Source of the DNA: Streptomyces sp. PTY087I2
Lineage (GTDB): Bacteria > Actinomycetota > Actinomycetes > Streptomycetales > Streptomycetaceae
Assembly (NCBI RefSeq): GCF_001687325.1
Contig: NZ_LZRD01000033.1
Coordinates: 1-64,000 of the forward strand
DNA: 64,000 bases
Direction of reading: 5' to 3'
The notes beneath the pieces were generated by a model that did no database searches, was not told where the DNA came from, and saw nothing but the letters and a program-made list of their open reading frames with translations. Below, piece by piece: positions 27,722-35,793 of the stretch. Each line of letters starts with the position of its first letter. Within the stretch, counting starts at the first letter, position 1. A program made the position numbers and the translations under genes.

Positions 27722-28405
27722 TGCGGTGCCGTTTCCAGCCCGCCGGTGCAGGGGGCGCCGGGCTCGGGCGTCTGGGCGCCCTGGACGTACCGGGCGAGGA
27801 ACTGGTCCACCCGCCGGTCGTCGGCGGAGTCCACGGTGACCTGCTTGCCCCAGGCGCTGAGCATGATCGCGCCTTCCTGGCCGGCGTACGGGCTCATCAG
27901 GGTGAACGGGGTCTTCCTGACGCGCTCGGCGAGCGCGGCCACATCGCTGTCGGCGGCCTTGTCGTTGTACGTGACCCAGACCGCGCCGTGCTCCAGGGCG
28001 TGGACGGCGTTGACGTCCGGAACGGCGTTTTCGTATACGTCGCCGTCGCAGTTCATCCAGGACGGGTTGTGGTTGCCGCCGACCGGAGGCTTCATCGGAT
28101 AGTCGACCGCCCCCGCCACGTGGTCGCGGCCGAGCTGTGCCGCGTCCCAGGACTTCAGCCCCGCGACGGCCCCGCCCGTGGCGTCGCCGTGCCCGCCCGG
28201 GTGCTTGCCGTCGTGGGCCGCCGAGGCGTTGTCGGACTTCTCGTCGGCCGCGGAGTTCTCCAGCAGCAGGAACGACCCGAAAGCGACGAGACCGGCCACG
28301 ACGGCGGCGCTCAGCCCTATGGCGATGGCCCGGTTGCGGGTGGAGCGCGCGTCAGGGTGGGGGGCCGGGGGCCGGGGGCTGGGGGTACCGGGGGTCGAAG
28401 CTCAT
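27718..28405 (-). CDS. DUF3105 protein, apparent +1 frameshift near its start
   Basis: From about 28350 down to 27718 the frame encodes a DUF3105 protein: a basic stretch (DARSTRNRAIAIG), one membrane helix (AAVVAGLVAFGSFLLLE), then the conserved outer domain (YPMKPPVGGNHNPSW, NAVHALEHGAVWVTYN, and MLSAWGKQVTVDSAD). This frame has no convincing start. The only good start is ATG 28405, with AAGGA nine bases upstream. It reads MSFDPRYPQPPAPGPP and stops at 28352 in the other frame. Removing one base in the C-run (G-run 28359-28364 on the plus strand) joins the two. The gene is thus shifted, misread or slippage-prone. It is coupled to DUF305 (GTGA). Confidence 0.75.
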
Positions 28406-28660
28406 GTGTGTGGAGTCCTTCTGCGAAGGGCCGGGAGGTGAGGGAACGGTCCGTGGACCGGGGTGCGCGGACGGGCGGGAAGCCGGTGGGGGAGGGGGCC
28501 CCGGAGCCGTCCGTGGCTCGGTCGCCGATCGTAGTGGGTGGCCGAGTGCTCTCTCTCACACCGTGTGCGTAATCTGGGGGAAATCCCGGGTCGCGATACT
28601 GAAGTGTCCCCCTACCCCGGGCGGTGGTGCACGGACCGTCTGAACTGCAAGGATGTGGCA

Positions 28661-30022
28661 ATGGACAAGCAGCAGGAATTCGTCCTCAGGACCCTTGAGG
28701 AGCGCGACATCCGCTTCGTGCGGCTGTGGTTCACCGACGTCCTCGGGTTCCTCAAGTCCGTCGCCGTGGCCCCGGCCGAGCTGGAGCAGGCCTTCGACGA
28801 GGGCATCGGCTTCGACGGCTCGGCGATCGAGGGCTTCGCACGGGTCTACGAGTCGGACATGATCGCCAAGCCGGACCCGGGCACCTTCCAGATCCTGCCC
28901 TGGCGCGCGGAGGCTCCCGGTACGGCGCGGATGTTCTGCGACATCCTGATGCCGGACGGCTCGCCGTCCTTCGCGGACCCGCGCTATGTCCTGAAGCGGA
29001 TCCTGGCCAAGACGTCCGACCTGGGCTTCACCTTCTACACCCACCCGGAGATCGAGTTCTTCCTGCTGAAGAACAAGCCGGTCGACGGCACCCGCCCGAC
29101 GCCGGCGGACAGCTCGGGCTACTTCGACCACACGCCGCAGAACGTCGGCATGGACTTCCGCCGCCAGGCGATCACGATGCTCGAATCGATGGGCATCTCG
29201 GTGGAGTTCAGTCACCACGAGGGCGCGCCGGGCCAGCAGGAGATCGACCTGCGCTACGCGGACGCGCTGTCGACGGCGGACAACATCATGACGTTCCGTC
29301 TGGTGATGAAGCAGGTGGCGCTGGAGCAGGGCGTGCAGGCGACGTTCATGCCGAAGCCGTTCTCGGAGTACCCGGGTTCGGGCATGCACACCCATCTCTC
29401 CCTCTTCGAGGGCGACCGCAACGCGTTCTACGAGTCGGGCGCGGAGTACCAGCTCTCCAAGGTGGGCCGCTCCTTCATCGCGGGCCTGCTGAAGCACGCG
29501 GCGGAGATCTCGGCCGTCACCAACCAGTGGGTCAACTCCTACAAGCGCATCTGGGGCGGCTCCTCCCGCGCGGCCGGCGCGGGCGGCGAGGCCCCCTCGT
29601 ACATCTGCTGGGGCCACAACAACCGCTCCGCCCTCATCCGCGTCCCGATGTACAAGCCCGGCAAGACCGGCTCGGCCCGCGTCGAGGTCCGCTCCATCGA
29701 CTCCGGCGCCAACCCGTACCTGACCTACGCGGTCCTCCTCGCCGCAGGACTCAAGGGCATCGAGGAGGGCTACGAACTCCCGGCCGGCGCCGACGACGAC
29801 GTCTGGGCCCTCTCCGACGCCGAACGCCGGGCGATGGGCATCGAACCGCTCCCGCAGAACCTGGGCGAGGCGATCGCGCTGATGGAGAAGAGCGAACTGG
29901 TCGCCGAGACCCTGGGCGAGCACGTCTTCGACTTCTTCCTCCGCAACAAGAAGCAGGAGTGGGAGGAGTACCGCAGCGAGGTCACGGCCTTCGAGCTGAA
30001 GGCGCTGCTGCCGGTGCTGTAG
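28661..30022 (+). CDS. glnA2: Glutamine synthetase family protein, GlnA2 type
   Basis: A 453-residue GSI-fold enzyme starting at ATG 28661 with AAGGA upstream. Active-site elements are intact: FDGSAIEGF 51-59, Glu130/Glu132 (HPEIEFF), GAPGQQEIDL 188-197, His243 (GSGMHTHLSL), Arg296 (NSYKR), Glu310 (GGEAPSY) and Arg344 (RVEVRSID). The GGSSRAAGAGGEAP insert and WGHNNRSALIR mark the GlnA2-like branch rather than housekeeping GlnA. I recall that the S. coelicolor gene at this syntenic place (GlnA2) was reported as a gamma-glutamylpolyamine synthetase, so polyamine use is possible. Tyr371 (EGYELP) lies where adenylylated Tyr sits in E. coli. A hairpin terminator follows. Confidence 0.9.
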   Translation: MDKQQEFVLRTLEERDIRFVRLWFTDVLGFLKSVAVAPAELEQAFDEGIGFDGSAIEGFARVYESDMIAKPDPGTFQILPWRAEAPGTARMFCDILMPDGSPSFADPRYVLKRILAKTSDLGFTFYTHPEIEFFLLKNKPVDGTRPTPADSSGYFDHTPQNVGMDFRRQAITMLESMGISVEFSHHEGAPGQQEIDLRYADALSTADNIMTFRLVMKQVALEQGVQATFMPKPFSEYPGSGMHTHLSLFEGDRNAFYESGAEYQLSKVGRSFIAGLLKHAAEISAVTNQWVNSYKRIWGGSSRAAGAGGEAPSYICWGHNNRSALIRVPMYKPGKTGSARVEVRSIDSGANPYLTYAVLLAAGLKGIEEGYELPAGADDDVWALSDAERRAMGIEPLPQNLGEAIALMEKSELVAETLGEHVFDFFLRNKKQEWEEYRSEVTAFELKALLPVL

Positions 30023-30058
30023 CGGTGGTTCGGACGGCTGGGGCCGTCGACGCGTGGT

Positions 30059-30091
30059 CCCGGGCCGGAGGCGATGAGTCTCCGGCCCGGG
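30059..30091 (+). terminator. Terminator hairpin after the glnA2-type gene
   Basis: Perfect 12-bp inverted repeat CCCGGGCCGGAG / CTCCGGCCCGGG with a 9-base loop, 37 bases after the stop. There is no T-run, as is usual in streptomycetes. It also bounds the atypical region that starts at 30155. Confidence 0.8.
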
Positions 30092-30154
30092 GCGTTCCGG
30101 TGGGTGCCGGGCCGGTCTGCGGGCCGTCGCGGGATTACCGAGGCGGTCGGCCGC

Positions 30155-31468
30155 TCACCCGGTCTGCGGAGGCTCCTTCAGCTTGGACAGCCGAGCCGTG
30201 ACGGCGACGATCCTCTCGATCGCTTCCTGAAGGAAAGCCGCCCCGGGTATCTCGCCGCTGTGGACCAGGTCATTCCTGATCCGCCGCAGGTAGTCGAGTT
30301 CACGCTTGAGGGGTTCGGTGAGGTTCGGAATCCTGTTGATGAGAGCCCCCACGCCCACGAAGCGCGTGTCCTCGGGGTCCACGACGGCGAGCCCGCGCAG
30401 GGTTTTCTCCAGCGCTGTCCACTTGGACCAGAATCGGCCAACGATTTCATCGGACACCGTGGGCTGGTCGGAAGAAGGGGGCTTCATGGACGAGAAGCTC
30501 ATCTGGAATTGGATTTCCTCGAACCTTCGGTACCGCTCAGGATCCTCGGAGATGATCGCATCGATGACTTGATCGGCCAGTGGGCGCTCTTCCAGATTCT
30601 CGTGGAGGGATGAAATGAAGGGTGCCAGCGAGTTGGGTGTGTTGAACTCCAGATCGGTGAGAAGCTGAAAGAGGAGGTCGACACGGCCGAGCCCCGACTC
30701 TCCGACCGGGCTCTTGCGTTCCTTGTTCGCGTGGGCGAGTATATGGGCGGCGAGTTCATAATGGTTGAGGAAGGTGCGGTCGGTGCTGGCGACGCGAACC
30801 TCTCCTGCCTTCTGTAGCATTTCCAGGGCGATTTCGCCGGCCAGGACCAGCCCGTTGAGTTGGTCCAGGATATGGAGCTCCTCCTCGGAGAGGCCTCCTT
30901 CGAGCGGCTTGTATATGAGGTCGTGTTCGACCTCGGACCACGAGTGCATCAAGACCGAGGCGACCTGAATCTCGACGCGCGCTTTGGCATACCTCTTGTC
31001 GCTGTCCCCCAGGCTGCGTTCGGACAGCTGGGCTCTGTAGTGCGCGGCGGAGTAACCGGAGAATTTCTTGGAGGGGTTGGCTTTTCCGGGATCCGGGAAA
31101 TCTCGCCTCTCCTCCAGGAGGTGGAAGAACCTGTTGATGATTCTGTCCACGCGCTCCCGGTCTCCGGGGAAGTAGAGGGCAACGCGCACGCCTGCCAGGT
31201 CGACAATGTCGCTGTAGATGTCCTGAATTTCTCTGTAGGGATCTTCCGCGTTGCGCTTCTCGCATTTCTCGGCAAGCCGGGATATGTCCTTGGCGCGATG
31301 GGTGACGATGCAGCGGATTCCTGACCGGTGGAGGTTACTTTCCAGCGTTTCGGCTGCCAGTCGGGCAGCTTGACTGTAGAAGTCGTACTCTCTGATGTAT
31401 CTGGAAATAAATTCCTCTACCAGGTGCATCCTCGGACCCGTCGTCGTGTCTACTGAGTAGTGCTGCAC
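30155..31468 (-). CDS. RelA/SpoT-domain protein with helical C-terminus carrying an R-x4-H motif
   Basis: A 437-residue protein. The (p)ppGpp-synthetase-type domain spans about 45-210: VTHRAKDISRLAEKC, DIVDLAGVR (87-95), GYSAAHYRAQL (138-148), and EIQ (166-168) followed by MHSWSEVEHDLIYK (174-187), so the catalytic positions look intact. No HD hydrolase, TGS or ACT domain is present, so it resembles small alarmone synthetases rather than housekeeping Rel. The ~220-residue C-terminal region is helical and ends with LRRIRNDLVHSG; R398-x4-H403 fits the HEPN RNase motif. Base composition is clearly less GC-rich than the neighbours (more A/T third bases), suggesting transfer. The start is GTG 31468 or ATG 31429. 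Function (stress signalling, toxin or phage defence) is inference. Confidence 0.85.
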   Translation of the reverse strand: MQHYSVDTTTGPRMHLVEEFISRYIREYDFYSQAARLAAETLESNLHRSGIRCIVTHRAKDISRLAEKCEKRNAEDPYREIQDIYSDIVDLAGVRVALYFPGDRERVDRIINRFFHLLEERRDFPDPGKANPSKKFSGYSAAHYRAQLSERSLGDSDKRYAKARVEIQVASVLMHSWSEVEHDLIYKPLEGGLSEEELHILDQLNGLVLAGEIALEMLQKAGEVRVASTDRTFLNHYELAAHILAHANKERKSPVGESGLGRVDLLFQLLTDLEFNTPNSLAPFISSLHENLEERPLADQVIDAIISEDPERYRRFEEIQFQMSFSSMKPPSSDQPTVSDEIVGRFWSKWTALEKTLRGLAVVDPEDTRFVGVGALINRIPNLTEPLKRELDYLRRIRNDLVHSGEIPGAAFLQEAIERIVAVTARLSKLKEPPQTG

Positions 31469-31681
31469 TATGCGTCAGGTAACAGGATGCCCCAGAGGGC
31501 CGGAGAAGATTGCGCTTTCAAGGAAGTTGCCTTGTTGACGATGGCGCCGACAAGGGCGCAGTTATTGGGCAGTTCGTTCAGAATTGACAGCTATGCCCGC
31601 CAGGGAGAGGGTTGCACCTTCCGTAGCGTCATGTGGTCCGGTGGACGTACGCCCCGATCCCTTGAGAGAAGGTCCCCGCCC

Positions 31682-32581
31682 ATGCCCGCGTCTTTCATGC
31701 CACCCCGTCAGGTCAAGATCGGTGACGCGGCGGCCTTCGCCGGCTGTACGCCACGGGCGATCCGCCACTACCACGAGATCGGCCTGCTCCCCGAGCCCGA
31801 GCGGGGTGGCGATGACCGCCGCCGCTACGGGTACGAGGACATGATCCGCCTGCTGTGGATCCGCAGGATGGCCGATGCCGGGATCGCGCTGGAGGATATT
31901 CGCGACGCCTTCGCCGAGGACCCCGCCGACGCGCAGGACGGAGACGGCATCGAGGCCGTGCTGGAGCGCGTGGAGGAATCCCTCGCCGCGCAAGAGACAG
32001 AACTGCGGCGTCAACGGACCGCCGTGCAGCGGATGCGCGTCGAGGGCAGCCGGGTGGGCCTGCTCTCCGACCTCGTCACCGAACGCCTCAAGGGCCTGCC
32101 GGAAGGCTCCCTGCGCCAGGCCGACCTGGACACCTTGCTCGTCACCGAGCGGATCTTCGGCCCGCTCGGAGCAGCCGTCCAGGCGACGCGGTTCGTCGCC
32201 CTGGCCACGCATCCGGCTCTGCGGGAGGAATCCGATCGCATCGACGCCGCCGAAGAGGCACTCGACGACAGCGTTGCCGTCGACGACCCACGAGTCGCTC
32301 AAGTCGCCGCCGAACGGCATGCCTTCGAAACCGCCCTGCACGCCGTCATCGAGGAGTCCGGCCTCGACGAGGACGACGACGCCCTTTTCGATGCCTGGGA
32401 CACTGCGCACCCTGAGGCCGGTTCGGGCAGGAGGGAGCCCGACCACATGGGCGTGCTCGAAGCCACCGGCAAGATGCCCTACGACTTCTCCCCGGCCCGC
32501 CTGCGCTGTATGGAACTGGCCGAGGAACTGTCCGCGCTTGTGGAGGATGAGGGGGGTGGGGATCCACGGCTTCCAACATAG
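31682..32581 (+). CDS. MerR-family transcriptional regulator
   Basis: A 299-residue regulator starting at ATG 31682 with AGAAGG upstream. The N-terminal MerR winged helix is clear: VKIGDAAAFAGCTPRAIRHY (11-30), HEIGLLPEPERGGDDRRRYG, then LLWIRRMADAGIALEDIRDAF and a dimerisation coiled coil (about 85-125). The ~170-residue C-terminal effector domain is acidic and helical, without the Cys pattern of metal sensors, so a small-molecule or unknown signal is likely. It is divergent from the RelA/SpoT gene across about 210 bases and could control it. It runs close to typical GC, unlike that neighbour. Confidence 0.9.
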   Translation: MPASFMPPRQVKIGDAAAFAGCTPRAIRHYHEIGLLPEPERGGDDRRRYGYEDMIRLLWIRRMADAGIALEDIRDAFAEDPADAQDGDGIEAVLERVEESLAAQETELRRQRTAVQRMRVEGSRVGLLSDLVTERLKGLPEGSLRQADLDTLLVTERIFGPLGAAVQATRFVALATHPALREESDRIDAAEEALDDSVAVDDPRVAQVAAERHAFETALHAVIEESGLDEDDDALFDAWDTAHPEAGSGRREPDHMGVLEATGKMPYDFSPARLRCMELAEELSALVEDEGGGDPRLPT

Positions 32582-32720
32582 TCCCGAGGTGGCTCCCGGG
32601 GACCTTTGTGCCCACCCCCCTTGACCGCGTACCTCGAAGGTCTGACCGGTCTTCAACCACCGCGCACTCTAGCGAGTGGCACTGACAATGGCCCGACCAC
32701 GGCAGGTGCCGCTACCGCCC

Positions 32721-33014
32721 TCAGCGGGGATCCTGGCGTTGTCGCTCCGCCAGATGCTCCGCGAACCGCTGCTCCAGGGCCGCCTTCCGCCGGGCCGCCG
32801 TGGAGCCGTCCAGCTGGTCCGCGAAGGCGCGCAGTGCCTGGGCTATCAGTTGGTCGGAGACGTCCGGGTGGGCTTTGGCCACGTCCCAGAGCGCGTTCTC
32901 GGTCTCCATGTCGAGGCCGGAGCAGGAGTGGATGCCGCCGCCTGCGAGTACGGAGGCCAGCATGTGGTGGAACGTGTCCAGGAGTTCGTCCCGCGTGGGA
33001 TGGCTGATCCGCAT
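32721..33014 (-). CDS. Small hypothetical protein
   Basis: A 97-residue soluble, mainly helical protein starting at ATG 33014 with GGAGG ten bases upstream. It has one HSCSG segment near residue 30, and the C-terminus is a charged helix (ARRKAALEQRFAEHLAERQRQ). No family recognised. It lies between the MerR gene and the small Cys-protein pair in the accessory-looking stretch. Confidence 0.6.
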   Translation of the reverse strand: MRISHPTRDELLDTFHHMLASVLAGGGIHSCSGLDMETENALWDVAKAHPDVSDQLIAQALRAFADQLDGSTAARRKAALEQRFAEHLAERQRQDPR

Positions 33015-33252
33015 GACTTCTTCGCCCTCCAGTCAACTGTCCGGCAGAGCCGTGGACTTCATGTGGCAGACGGTAGCGGTTCATGGCGACGGGAGCATGG
33101 ACGGGAAGCCGACCTGCGGTGACGCCGTCGCCTGGGGGTGCGACGTGACGTCCGCCGTCCCCCGCCCGCGTACCCCCGGAGCCCTGCCCGTACCCCGAAC
33201 TCTTCGGCGGCTGATCCGAAGAGGGGCGCGGGCAGGGCGGGAGCGCCGGGCC

Positions 33253-33651
33253 CTACACCGGTGGCGTTCCCGGCGGTGACGGGGCCGGGGGAGGGTTGGG
33301 CAGGGGCGGGCCCGGGTCGGGCGGGAGCTTCGGGGGGCCGCTGCCGTGCCGGCCGTCGTTCAGCAGCTTGCGGGTCGTCAGGCCGTAGATACCGAACGGC
33401 GGGAAGAGGTCGACGCGGCGCGGGTAGTCGCCCTCCGCGCACTCCTCGCAGAGCAGGTCGCGGCCGGCGGGGGTCTGCCGGGCGGCGGTGACCGGGGCGT
33501 TCCAGCAGGCCTCGCAGTCGACGACGTCCGTCGGGGAGAGGGTGATCATCCGGGCCTCCCGGGTGGTGCCGGTAACGCCTGGCGGGTGCTGCGCATCAGG
33601 TGCCTCCGTCGCTGGTGGGGATGGTGGGGATGGTGGGGCCGGGGCCCTCAT
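33253..33651 (-). CDS. Small zinc-ribbon-like protein
   Basis: A 132-residue protein whose ATG (33651) overlaps the stop of the gene before it (ATGA). The core has two Cys pairs, CEAC and CEEC, 17-20 residues apart (about 47-70), a likely zinc ribbon, followed by RRVDLFPPFGIYGLTTRKLLNDG. Both ends are Pro-rich. I recall similar short Cys proteins next to GntR/UTRA regulators in actinomycete integrative elements, but know no function. An internal ATG at 33549 could be used instead, giving a protein starting just before the zinc ribbon. Confidence 0.7.
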   Translation of the reverse strand: MRAPAPPSPPSPPATEAPDAQHPPGVTGTTREARMITLSPTDVVDCEACWNAPVTAARQTPAGRDLLCEECAEGDYPRRVDLFPPFGIYGLTTRKLLNDGRHGSGPPKLPPDPGPPLPNPPPAPSPPGTPPV

Positions 33652-34025
33652 CGGCGGGTCTCCCGCCAGACGCGGACGAGCTTCGCCGCGTCGGGGCAGA
33701 CCGCCCCGGTCCGGCAGGCGGTGCAGGTCGTCGTGTGGCCGAGCAGGGCGCGGTAGGCCGTGTCGGGGGATTCGGTCGTGGTCACGTTCGCCTCTCTGCT
33801 GATCTCGGCCCAGACGTATTCGGCGGCACGGGTGCGGGTGTGCCCGTAGCGGTCCGCCGTGGCCAGGGCGGCGAGGACGGCCGCGTGGGCGGTCGCGCTC
33901 AACTCGGGCGGGAGATCGGCCTCGACGCGGAAGGCGTCCAGGTCGGTGGCCACGCGCGGTTCGGTGCCTGTGGCGGCGCCGAGCATGCCGGTCAGCGCCG
34001 CGACCCGCGCTTGTGCAGAGCGCAC
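33648..34025 (-). CDS. Small hypothetical protein with C-terminal Cys motif
   Basis: A 125-residue protein starting at GTG 34025 with AGGGGAGA just upstream. The N-terminal part is helical (AQARVAALTGMLGAATG), and the C-terminus has TTCTACRTGAVCPDAAKLVRVWRE, a C-x2-C-x6-C cluster. It is coupled by overlap to the zinc-ribbon gene and is divergent from the GntR gene across a 121-base spacer with a palindrome. The set resembles accessory genes of mobile elements; no known role. Confidence 0.72.
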   Translation of the reverse strand: MRSAQARVAALTGMLGAATGTEPRVATDLDAFRVEADLPPELSATAHAAVLAALATADRYGHTRTRAAEYVWAEISREANVTTTESPDTAYRALLGHTTTCTACRTGAVCPDAAKLVRVWRETRR

Positions 34026-34063
34026 ACTTCTCCCCTGGTGAACCGAATGTCACTCCATGTAAT

Positions 34064-34077
34064 GCTGAATATTCAGC
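34064..34077. promoter_or_regulatory. 14-bp palindrome in the GntR divergent spacer
   Basis: GCTGAATATTCAGC is a perfect dyad and AT-rich against its surroundings. It lies between the starts at 34025 and 34147, so the GntR protein could use it to control both directions. Confidence 0.6.
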
Positions 34078-34146
34078 TTCAACCTGATGGGTTAGCTTTG
34101 TCAACAGCGACGCCCATATCGACGCCGAACACACGGAGCTGCTCAA

Positions 34147-34914
34147 ATGCCACGTGATACGCCGTACTTGCAGGTGGCGGACAAGCTGCGGGCTCGCATC
34201 CGAGCCGGTGAATGGGCCGTCGGCGACAAGCTGCCGTCCCGGGCGCGGTTCGCGGAGGAGTACGGCGTCGGTCAGTCCGTGGCGCAGCGGGCCATGGAGC
34301 GCCTGATCATCGAGGGGATCCTCGAAGGCCGCGCCGGTTCCGGTACGTACGTCCGTCGGGCCCGCGAGCGCCGGCGCATGGTTCGTTCACGCCACCGCGA
34401 GCAGCGGATTATGAGTCCGTTCGCCTCGGACATGAACGAGCTCGATCACGAGGCGGACTGGGAGTGCACCAGCGAGGCCCGCATCCCCGCCCCCGAGAAC
34501 ATCGCGGAACGCCTGGCGATCGAGCCCGGCGACCTCTGCGTCGTGACCGACTACGAATTCCTCGCCGACGGCCTGCCCGTACAGCTCGCCAAGAGCTGGG
34601 AGCCGATGGCCATCACGGACGGAACTCCGGTCCTGCTCCCGGAGATGGGCCCGCACGGCAAGATCGGCGTCGTCGAGCGCATGCGGTCCATCGGCGTGAA
34701 CATCGCCACCGGCATCGAACTGCCCCGCCCGGCCCGCGCGACGCGTGAACAGGCCAACCTGCTCGGGATCTCCATCGGCGACCTGGTCATCCAGATCGAG
34801 CGCACGTACTTCGACCGCGAGGGCCGCCCCGTGGAGACGGCCGACGTCGTCGTACCGGACATCCGCTGGGAGATCGCCTACGAGATCCGCATCGACCAGC
34901 CCGACTCCGACTAG
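34147..34914 (+). CDS. GntR-family regulator with UTRA domain
   Basis: A 255-residue regulator of the HutC subfamily. The winged helix is at about 4-70 (YLQVADKLRARIRAGEWAVG; FAEEYGVGQSVAQRAMERLI; GSGTYVRR), and the UTRA ligand-binding domain at about 95-245 (IAERLAIEPGDLCVVTDYEF; FDREGRPVETADVVVP). The form with short leader PRDTPYLQVA is common among KorSA-like regulators of actinomycete conjugative elements, which supports a mobile-element origin of this patch. The start is ATG 34147, preceded by GGAG. Effector unknown. Confidence 0.9.
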   Translation: MPRDTPYLQVADKLRARIRAGEWAVGDKLPSRARFAEEYGVGQSVAQRAMERLIIEGILEGRAGSGTYVRRARERRRMVRSRHREQRIMSPFASDMNELDHEADWECTSEARIPAPENIAERLAIEPGDLCVVTDYEFLADGLPVQLAKSWEPMAITDGTPVLLPEMGPHGKIGVVERMRSIGVNIATGIELPRPARATREQANLLGISIGDLVIQIERTYFDREGRPVETADVVVPDIRWEIAYEIRIDQPDSD

Positions 34915-35011
34915 CCCGACTCCGGCCGGCCCGAGTCCGGTCAGCCGGATTCCTGAGGCGGGGCGCCGTCGGGTGCTGGCCGACCGCTAGGTCGCGCGGG
35001 AGGAGAGCCCC

Positions 35012-35611
35012 TCACACAAACCCCCGCCCCATCTCGTCCAAAACCTCGTCGATCACCGCCGCCGGCTCCCGCGCGAGATCCTCCTCGATCCACATGCGCA
35101 TCGCGATCCGGAGCGAGGCCAGGAAGGCCGCCGCCAGGACGATCGGGCGGACGGGGGCGGATGGCGGGCCGGGGCGGGTTGCCACCGCTTCGGCCAGGTC
35201 GCGTTCCAGGGTCGCGTGGTTGGCCAACTGGCGGGCCAGGAGCGAGGGGTGACGCATCGCCAGGCGGGTGCGGATCGCCCATTCGCGTTCCGGGGGTGCC
35301 ACGCGGTCCGCGAACTGGGCCACCGCCGCGCGCAGGGCCGGCCAGGCGGGTTCGTCGGCGGGGCGGTCGCGGACCGTGCGGACCAGGGCCCTGATCTGCT
35401 GCTCCTCGCCGTAGAGGAGAGCGTCCTCCTTGCTGGTGAAGTAGTTCGAGAACGTTCTGCGGGAGATTCCGGCCGCGTCCGCCACCGCCTCGACCGTCAC
35501 CTGGTCGAAACCGTGCTCCACCGTCAGGCGCAGGGTCGCCTCGTGCACCGCCTGGCGGGTGGCTTCCTTCTTGCGTTCCCGGAGTCCCGGGCCCGCGGTG
35601 CTGCTGTCCAT
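35012..35611 (-). CDS. TetR-family regulator
   Basis: About 199 residues. The helix-turn-helix is at about 10-55 (RERKKEATRQAVHEATLRLT; VEAVADAAGISRRTFSNYFTSKED). The C-terminal domain holds REWAIRTRLAMRHPSLLARQ and ends MGRGFV. The start is taken as ATG 35611; the frame is open to 35668 with weaker sites. It is divergent from the DHA2 exporter gene, and two operator-like dyads lie between them at 35655-35684, so it probably represses the exporter and itself. Confidence 0.92.
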   Translation of the reverse strand: MDSSTAGPGLRERKKEATRQAVHEATLRLTVEHGFDQVTVEAVADAAGISRRTFSNYFTSKEDALLYGEEQQIRALVRTVRDRPADEPAWPALRAAVAQFADRVAPPEREWAIRTRLAMRHPSLLARQLANHATLERDLAEAVATRPGPPSAPVRPIVLAAAFLASLRIAMRMWIEEDLAREPAAVIDEVLDEMGRGFV

Positions 35612-35654
35612 GGGCGCATTATCCCTCGGGCGCATCCCTCGGGTGTGAGATTCT

Positions 35655-35684
35655 TGCTCAGTGGGCAAAATTGCTCAGTGCGCA
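35655..35684. promoter_or_regulatory. Two tandem TetR-operator-like dyads
   Basis: TGCTCAGTGGGCA (35655) and TGCTCAGTGCGCA (35672) share the dyad TGCxCA-G-TGxGCA and are spaced 17 bp centre to centre. They lie between the TetR start and the exporter start at 35794. Such paired sites often bind two TetR dimers. Confidence 0.75.
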
Positions 35685-35793
35685 TGTATGGTGAAGCCTT
35701 CTCCCTCCCGTACGAGGTCGCGCACGGCTTCGGACCGACCCGGTGCCGACACCTCGTACGGGCCTCTCGTACGAACTTTTCCGGAGGTTGCGC

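Noticed and set aside
33253..34146. 297-codon minus-strand frame covering the whole small-Cys-gene region
   Set aside because: Only its last 132 codons look like protein; the rest is an Arg/His-rich shadow of the overlapping gene at 33648.
30000..35000. Attachment sites or tRNA at the edges of the atypical patch
   Set aside because: No tRNA-like sequence or matching direct repeat was found by eye on either side.
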